Origin: an uncultured Sphingomonas sp.
GTDB lineage: Bacteria; Pseudomonadota; Alphaproteobacteria; Sphingomonadales; Sphingomonadaceae
Direction: 5' to 3'
Assembly (NCBI RefSeq): GCF_913777625.1
Contig: NZ_CAJYTI010000015.1
Span: 1-59,921 of the forward strand
DNA length: 59,921 bases
Shown here: positions 54,976 through 59,921 of the stretch, piece after piece
Layout of the letters: the number at the start of each line of letters is the position of its first letter
How positions within the stretch are numbered: position 1 is the first letter of the stretch
The notes under the pieces: model-generated
The model's input: only the letters and a program-made list of their open reading frames with translations
What the model was told of the DNA's origin: nothing
The model's database searches: none
Translations under genes and position numbers: made by a program

Positions 54976-55773
54976 ATGCGCTTCACCTCGATCAGCCTCG
55001 GCGCACTCCTGCTCGCCACGACCGCACCGGCGATGGCCCAAGAGGCAGCTCCCGCCGCCGCCCCGGCGATCACGCTGAACGGCACTGCCACGGTGATCAG
55101 CGACTACAAGTTCCGCGGCATCTCGCAGACCGATGGCAATTTCGCCGTGCAGGGCGGCCTGACGATCAGCCACGCCTCGGGCTTCTACGTCTCCGCCTGG
55201 GGTTCGTCGATCGACGATTACGTCACGACGCATGGCACCGCCCATCAGGAACTCGATCTGATCGCGGGCTACAAGCACGCCTTCAAGGGCGGCGTGACGC
55301 TCGACGTCGGCGCGCTCTACTATGTCTATCCGGGCACCCGCCCGGGCTTCACCGGCGACAAGAGCTCGTCGGACTTCATCGAGCCCTATGCCTCGGTCAC
55401 CTATGCGATCGGCCCGGTATCGGCGAAGGCGACGGTCAACTATGCGCCGAAGCAGAAGGCGCTGTCGCTCGACCAGGGCCAGAGCGGCACGCTCAAGAGC
55501 AACGACAATGTCTATCTGGCGGGCGACGTCTCGGCCGCCATCCCGCATTCGCCGATCAGCCTCACCGGGCATCTGGGCCACACCTTCGGGCCGAGCTGGC
55601 TCGTCCCCATCCAGCGCAAGGAATATACCGACTGGTCGGTCGGCGCGGCCTATACCTGGAAGAACCTGTCGCTCGGCGTTTCCTATGTCGGCACCGACGT
55701 GAAGTACATCACGCCGACCGGGCACGATGCGGCCAAGGGCAGCATCCTGGGGTCGATCGGCGTCAGCTTCTAA
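54976..55773 (+). CDS. TorF-family putative porin
   Basis: A 265-residue outer-membrane beta-barrel precursor: signal peptide MRFTSISLGALLLATTAPAMA, a short Ala/Pro linker, then ITLNGTATVISDYKFRGISQTDGNFAVQGG, the TorF/gcw_chp opening. Alternating amphipathic strands end in ILGSIGVSF with the C-terminal Phe used by the BAM machinery. The substrate is unknown. GAAAGGG precedes the ATG. The 218-bp leader is AT-richer than the surroundings and probably holds its promoter. Confidence 0.88.
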   Translation: MRFTSISLGALLLATTAPAMAQEAAPAAAPAITLNGTATVISDYKFRGISQTDGNFAVQGGLTISHASGFYVSAWGSSIDDYVTTHGTAHQELDLIAGYKHAFKGGVTLDVGALYYVYPGTRPGFTGDKSSSDFIEPYASVTYAIGPVSAKATVNYAPKQKALSLDQGQSGTLKSNDNVYLAGDVSAAIPHSPISLTGHLGHTFGPSWLVPIQRKEYTDWSVGAAYTWKNLSLGVSYVGTDVKYITPTGHDAAKGSILGSIGVSF

Positions 55774-55842
55774 CGCAGCGTGCCGGGGGGGCGCGGGAGC
55801 GGCATGGGGGCCGCTCCCGTTTGCCCCTGGCAGCCAGGACAC

Positions 55843-55883
55843 AAAAAAGCGCCGGCCCGCACTCCTGCGGACCGGCGCTTTTT
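55843..55883. terminator. Bidirectional Rho-independent terminator
   Basis: AAAAAAGCGCCGG and CCGGCGCTTTTTC form an A/T-flanked GC stem with CCGC/GCGG inside. It serves the TorF-type porin gene on one strand and the DUF3035 gene on the other. Confidence 0.92.
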
Positions 55884-55902
55884 CATGCCCGAAGGCGAAG
55901 GC

Positions 55903-56316
55903 TTATTGCGGCGTCTTGACGCTGGCGTCCTTGTTGTCGCCCTGGGGCGACTTCAGGATGTCCTGGGTGGTCTTGCCCTTGTCGACAACGGTGGTCGTCG
56001 GGCTGCCGGCATTGCTGCGGACGCCGGCATCGGCGCTCGCGGCGCCGGCCTGGTCGAGCGTCGCGGTCTCCGCCGGGCTGCGCGCCGCGGTGCCGCCGAA
56101 CAGCGCTTCCAGCGCTTGGTCGGACGGGTTGGTATCCTGCGGGCGCGCCGCACCCGGCTGGGGCGGACGCAGCGAGAAATCGGGCGGGATCACCAGCGGC
56201 GCCTGGCGGGCCACCGCGAACTCGTCCGGACGTGCCCGGTCATACCCCTTCTTGCCGCACGCCGACAGCGAGGCCACCAGGGCGACGCCGGTCGCGACGA
56301 GGATCAACTTACGCAT
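55903..56316 (-). CDS. DUF3035 family lipoprotein
   Basis: A 137-residue lipoprotein: MRKLILVATGVALVASLSAC with Cys20 as the lipidation site. APLVIPPDFSLRPPQPG follows, the DUF3035 signature, and then a low-complexity Ala/Thr/Asp tail. The start at 56316 overlaps the lspA 3' end by eight bases. Function is unknown. As a lipoprotein it is itself a likely client of the LspA signal peptidase encoded just upstream. Confidence 0.88.
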   Translation of the reverse strand: MRKLILVATGVALVASLSACGKKGYDRARPDEFAVARQAPLVIPPDFSLRPPQPGAARPQDTNPSDQALEALFGGTAARSPAETATLDQAGAASADAGVRSNAGSPTTTVVDKGKTTQDILKSPQGDNKDASVKTPQ

Positions 56317-56830
56317 TGAATTTCTTCTCCACAGGGGCAGGCGACTTGGGGTTCTTGTCGCGGACGAGCAGGGCACGAAGCAGCAGGATCACCACGCCGA
56401 TGGTAATCGCGGCATCGGCCACGTTGAAGACCAAAAAGGGGCGCCACTCGCCGAAATGCAGGTCGGCGAAATCGACGACATAGCCGAGGCGGCTGCGATC
56501 GAGGATGTTGCCGCACGCGCCCCCCAGCACCAGGCCGAGCGCGGCGACGTCGCCGGCCTTCTTCTCGCGCAGCATCCACACCAGCACGCCGATCGCGATG
56601 CACGCGGTCATCAGCACCAGCAGCCAGCGCATCGTCGGGCTGTTCGCCGAGAGCAGGCCCAGCGACACGCCGATATTCTTGACGAAGCGCAGGTCGAAGA
56701 TCGGCGCGATCGTCATCGAATCATTCTGCACCACCAGCCCGAGCGGGCCGGTGACGATGTACTTGGTCAGCTGGTCGAGCAGGAACACGCCGAGCGCGGC
56801 CGCAAAACCGAAAATCCGCACCGACTTCAT
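56309..56830 (-). CDS. lspA: Lipoprotein signal peptidase (signal peptidase II)
   Basis: A 173-residue inner-membrane aspartic protease that removes signal peptides from prolipoproteins. Four hydrophobic segments are visible. The catalytic Asps lie in NILDRSRLGYVVDF and VFNVADAAITIGV. FLLDQLTKYIV near the N terminus is the family opening. It overlaps the ileS stop by four bases, the common ileS-lspA arrangement. Confidence 0.96.
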   Translation of the reverse strand: MKSVRIFGFAAALGVFLLDQLTKYIVTGPLGLVVQNDSMTIAPIFDLRFVKNIGVSLGLLSANSPTMRWLLVLMTACIAIGVLVWMLREKKAGDVAALGLVLGGACGNILDRSRLGYVVDFADLHFGEWRPFLVFNVADAAITIGVVILLLRALLVRDKNPKSPAPVEKKFNA

Positions 56831-59775
56831 TCCGACACCACCTTCTCGCAGCGGTCGCACAGCGCCCCGTCCTGCGTCACTTCGGGAAGATGCCGCCAGC
56901 ACCGGCCACATTTGTGGCGATCGGTGGGCGTGACCGTGACATCGGCACCGGATTCAACCTTCGCGACGATGAACAGCTCGGTGAGCTCCTCGGCCGGCAT
57001 CGGCAGCGTCGGCACCGTCACCTCGGCCTCGAGGCTGGAGCGGACCTGCTTCTCGCGGCGATAGGGCTCGATCGCTTCGGTGACGGTCTGGCGCAGCGCG
57101 CGGATCGCGGTCCAGTCATGCTCGACCGTGGCGCCTTCCGGCAGCACCGGCCATTCGAGCTCATGGACCGATCCGTCCTCGCTGGGGAAGCGGGCCTGCC
57201 ACACTTCCTCGGCGGTGAAGGCGAGGATCGGCGCGGCATAGCGGACGAGGGCGTGGAACAGGACGTCCAGCACGGTGCGATAGGCGCGGCGCTTGGGATC
57301 GTGCTCCGCGTCGCAGTAGAGGCAGTCCTTGCGGATATCGAAGAAGAAGGCCGAGAGGTCCTCGTTCATGAAGTCGCCGAGCGCGCGCGCGTAGCGATTG
57401 AACTCGAACGCTTCCGCCGCCGATCGCAGCTCGGCATCGAGCGCCGCCAGCTTGTGGAGCACATAGCGCTCCAGCTCGGGCATGTCGGCCACCGCGACCT
57501 TCTCGGCCTCGCCGAACCCGTCGAGCGCGCCGAGCAGATAGCGGAAGGTGTTGCGGATCTTGCGATACGCGTCGCCGGTGCCGGCGAGCACTTCCTTGCC
57601 GATGCGGACGTCGTCGAAATAGTCGGTCTGCGCGACCCAGAGACGCAGGATGTCCGCGCCGCTCTCGCCGATGATCTTCAAGGGATCGACGACGTTGCCG
57701 AGCGACTTGGACATCTTCTTGCCCTGGCCGTCGAGCGCGAAGCCATGGGTGAGCACCGCGTCATAGGGTGCCCGGCCGCGGGTGCCGGCCGATTCGAGCA
57801 GCGACGACTGGAACCAGCCGCGATGCTGGTCCGACCCTTCGAGATAGAGGTTGGCGCGCACGCCCTCACCGTAACGCGCCTCGATCACGAAGCTGTGGGT
57901 CGAGCCGCTGTCGAACCACACGTCGAGAATGTCGGTGACGACCTCATAGTCCTCGGCCGCATAGTCGGGGCCGAGCAGCGCCTGATGATCGGCCTGGAAC
58001 CAGGCATCGGCCCCGCCGGCGCGGAAGGCGTCGAGAATGCGGGCGTTGACCGCCGGATCGCGCACATAGTCGCCGGTCGCGCGGTTGACGTAGAGCGCGA
58101 TCGGCACGCCCCAGGCGCGCTGGCGGCTGATCACCCAGTCCGGGCGGCCCTCGACCATCGCGCGGATGCGGTTGATCGAGCGCTCCGGCACCCAGCGGGT
58201 GCGTTCGATCGAGTCGAGCGCGACTTCGCGGAGGGTTGGGGCGTTGCCACCACTCTTAAGCCCCTCCCCTTCAGGGGAGGGGTTGGGGTGGGGGATGCCA
58301 GAACGTTCGTCGGTCTCGGTGAGACTCTGCCCCACCCCAAACCCCTCCCCTGAAGGGGAGGGGCTTAGTGCAGGCTTATCCATCGGGATGAACCACTGCG
58401 GCGTGGCGCGGAAGATGATCTTCGCCTTGCTTCGCCAGCTGTGCGGATAGCTGTGCTGGAAGTCGTCCGAGGCGGCGAGCAGCGCGCCCGCGGCGCGCAG
58501 GTCCGAACAGATCGGGCCTTCGGCGCTGACGAACTTCTTGTTGATCACCGATCCCTGGCCGCCGAGCCACAGCCAGTCCGCGCGGTACATGCCGGCGCCG
58601 TCGACCGCGAATACCGGATCTATGCCGTGCGCCTTGCAAAGCAGGAAGTCGTCCTCGCCATGGTCTGGCGCCATATGGACGAGGCCGGTACCCGCATCGG
58701 TGGTGACGAAGTCGCCGGGCAGGAACGGCCGCGGCTTGGCGAAGAACCCGCCGAGCGCGTGCATCGGGTGACGCGCGACGGCGCCGGCGAGCTTTGAACC
58801 TTGGATAATCTCACGGCTGCCGGGCGCGTCCGGAAAGCTGACAAACGAAATGCCGGGCACACCCATGTCCACAGTCTCAGGTGGGCGCTGCTTGCCGATA
58901 CGAGCTTCAACCCAGTTCGCAAGCTTAGCAGCTACGAGAAGGCGTCGCCCTTCGTGCTCGATCAGCGTATAGTCGACCCCCTCCCCATACGCCAACGCCT
59001 GGTTCACCGGAATCGTCCACGGCGTGGTCGTCCAGATCACCGCATGCGCGCCGACCAACTCGGGCGCATTGGGCGCCTCGGCGATCTCGAACGCCACGTC
59101 GATCTGCGTCGAGGTGATGTCCTCATATTCGACCTCGGCCTCGGCCAGCGCGGTCTTCTCCACCGGGGACCACATCACCGGCTTGGCGCCGCGATAGAGC
59201 TGGCCGCTCTCGGCGAACTTCAGGAGCTCGCCCGCGATCCGCGCCTCGGCGTCGAACTTCATGGTGAGATAGGGATCGTCCCAGTCGCCCAGGATGCCGA
59301 GCCGCTCGAATTGTCCGCGCTGCACCGCCACCCACTTCTCGGCATAGGCGCGGCATTCGGCGCGGAAGGCGACGGGGTCGACTTCGTCCTTGTTGAGCTT
59401 CTTGGCGCGGTACGCTTCCTCGACCTTCCACTCGATCGGCAGGCCGTGGCAGTCCCAGCCGGGAACGTAGTCGACGTCGTAACCCAGGAGGAACCGGCTG
59501 CGGACCACAAAGTCCTTCAGCGTCTTGTTCAGGGCGTGGCCGATGTGGATGTCGCCGTTGGCGTAGGGCGGGCCATCATGCAGGACGTAGAGCGGGGCGT
59601 TCTGCTTCTGCCGCTCGGCGCGCAGGGTCCCGTAGAGGTCGCCCCACTGTTCCAGGATGACCGGCTCCTTCTGGGGCAGGCCGCCGCGCATGGGGAAGGG
59701 GGTCTCGGGCAGGAAGACGGTGTCGCGATAGTCGCGGGCAGTGGATTCGGAGGTGTTTTCGGGGGCGTCGGCCAT
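56827..59775 (-). CDS. ileS: Isoleucyl-tRNA synthetase with a repeat-derived insertion
   Basis: A 982-residue class I synthetase that charges tRNA-Ile and edits valine. The HIGH motif is in YANGDIHIGHALNKTLKDF and KMSKS in KKMSKSLGNVVDP. The editing (CP1) domain includes WTTTPWTIPVNQAL. The C-terminal zinc ribbon is CGRCWRHLPEVTQDGALCDRC. About residues 469-514 form an extra Ser/Pro/Gly/Glu-rich segment, encoded by a GC-rich inverted repeat (58257-58367), between MDKP and TLREVALDSIERTRWVPE. The frame is kept and the rest is normal, so the protein is probably active with a disordered loop. It precedes lspA in an operon. Confidence 0.97.
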   Translation of the reverse strand: MADAPENTSESTARDYRDTVFLPETPFPMRGGLPQKEPVILEQWGDLYGTLRAERQKQNAPLYVLHDGPPYANGDIHIGHALNKTLKDFVVRSRFLLGYDVDYVPGWDCHGLPIEWKVEEAYRAKKLNKDEVDPVAFRAECRAYAEKWVAVQRGQFERLGILGDWDDPYLTMKFDAEARIAGELLKFAESGQLYRGAKPVMWSPVEKTALAEAEVEYEDITSTQIDVAFEIAEAPNAPELVGAHAVIWTTTPWTIPVNQALAYGEGVDYTLIEHEGRRLLVAAKLANWVEARIGKQRPPETVDMGVPGISFVSFPDAPGSREIIQGSKLAGAVARHPMHALGGFFAKPRPFLPGDFVTTDAGTGLVHMAPDHGEDDFLLCKAHGIDPVFAVDGAGMYRADWLWLGGQGSVINKKFVSAEGPICSDLRAAGALLAASDDFQHSYPHSWRSKAKIIFRATPQWFIPMDKPALSPSPSGEGFGVGQSLTETDERSGIPHPNPSPEGEGLKSGGNAPTLREVALDSIERTRWVPERSINRIRAMVEGRPDWVISRQRAWGVPIALYVNRATGDYVRDPAVNARILDAFRAGGADAWFQADHQALLGPDYAAEDYEVVTDILDVWFDSGSTHSFVIEARYGEGVRANLYLEGSDQHRGWFQSSLLESAGTRGRAPYDAVLTHGFALDGQGKKMSKSLGNVVDPLKIIGESGADILRLWVAQTDYFDDVRIGKEVLAGTGDAYRKIRNTFRYLLGALDGFGEAEKVAVADMPELERYVLHKLAALDAELRSAAEAFEFNRYARALGDFMNEDLSAFFFDIRKDCLYCDAEHDPKRRAYRTVLDVLFHALVRYAAPILAFTAEEVWQARFPSEDGSVHELEWPVLPEGATVEHDWTAIRALRQTVTEAIEPYRREKQVRSSLEAEVTVPTLPMPAEELTELFIVAKVESGADVTVTPTDRHKCGRCWRHLPEVTQDGALCDRCEKVVSE
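58257..58367. repeat. Paired GC-rich inverted-repeat element (copy C) inside ileS
   Basis: The left arm 58257-58294 and right arm 58330-58367 are near-perfect inverted repeats of about 37 bp with a 35-bp centre. Each arm contains CCCCTCCCCTTCAGGGGAGG or its complement. The element is read through in frame by ileS. Confidence 0.92.
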
Positions 59776-59921
59776 GGGTCGTCTCGGCGTCTTGAAAATT
59801 AGGTCGCTGTTCTCTTCGCCCTATCGCGCTTCGCGCTGCTTGAGGGCTTTCAATCCCGGCGTGCACGGGGCCATCAGGCCCAGGAGCGCTACGCCGGGCG
59901 GCTAATCGAAATCAGGCGAAT

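Noticed and set aside
59776..59921. End of a ribF-like gene upstream of ileS
   Set aside because: The minus-strand frames close within a few codons. A short segment ending LKALKQREAR is open but has no recognisable family motif, so I call nothing there.

Overview
The window is a high-GC alphaproteobacterial chromosome segment, most likely from the Sphingomonadaceae (Sphingomonas-like). Pointers are the gltD/DUF2059/DUF2059/gltB block, the lptC-lptA-lptB-rpoN run, the HTH-DUF4019 membrane regulator, a TorF-type porin, a DivK-like regulator near rpmG, and GC-rich paired inverted repeats typical of sphingomonads. This placement is inferred from gene content alone, with no database comparison.

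Layout. 1-11.6 kb is core: an OmpA-like lipoprotein, an AI-2E family permease, an overlapping operon for glutamate synthase with two small secreted DUF2059 proteins between its subunits, undecaprenyl-diphosphatase, and an NDUFA9-like epimerase-fold protein. A tRNA-Leu(CAG) gene at 11698-11784 is the insertion site of a 14.1-kb integrative element bounded by 24-bp direct repeats (11767-11790 and 25914-25937).

The element carries a tyrosine integrase and then five genes in one frame-overlapping run: hsdM, hsdS, an Mrr-type nuclease, hsdR, and a complete T7-like single-subunit RNA polymerase. After these come a structured 438-bp non-coding stretch with a repeated bipartite motif, a serine recombinase, and a zinc-ribbon/DUF4145 protein on the opposite strand. 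No phage structural, lysis or replication gene is present. The RNA polymerase keeps all catalytic motifs and looks like part of the restriction operon, and it is the most unusual thing in the window.

26-36 kb is accessory metabolism and regulation: a GH29 alpha-L-fucosidase, a LacI-type repressor and a rhamnose/fucose mutarotase-like protein are interleaved with a PhoP/PhoQ-like two-component system and its divergent OB-fold protein. A DUF445 membrane protein, an SDR dehydrogenase and several small proteins follow, with a short AT-richer patch at 35.3-36.2 kb.

36-60 kb is mostly housekeeping: gyrB, a ligase-associated exonuclease, a SOUL haem-binding protein, rpoN with the LPS-transport genes lptB/lptA/lptC, RNase D, a double cold-shock protein with a Gly-rich arm, an ATP-dependent DNA ligase, Dps, rpmG, divK, RidA, a TorF-type porin, and the lspA-ileS unit. 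ileS contains an in-frame insertion made from one of the GC-rich inverted-repeat elements that also lie at 2.2 kb and 40.4 kb.
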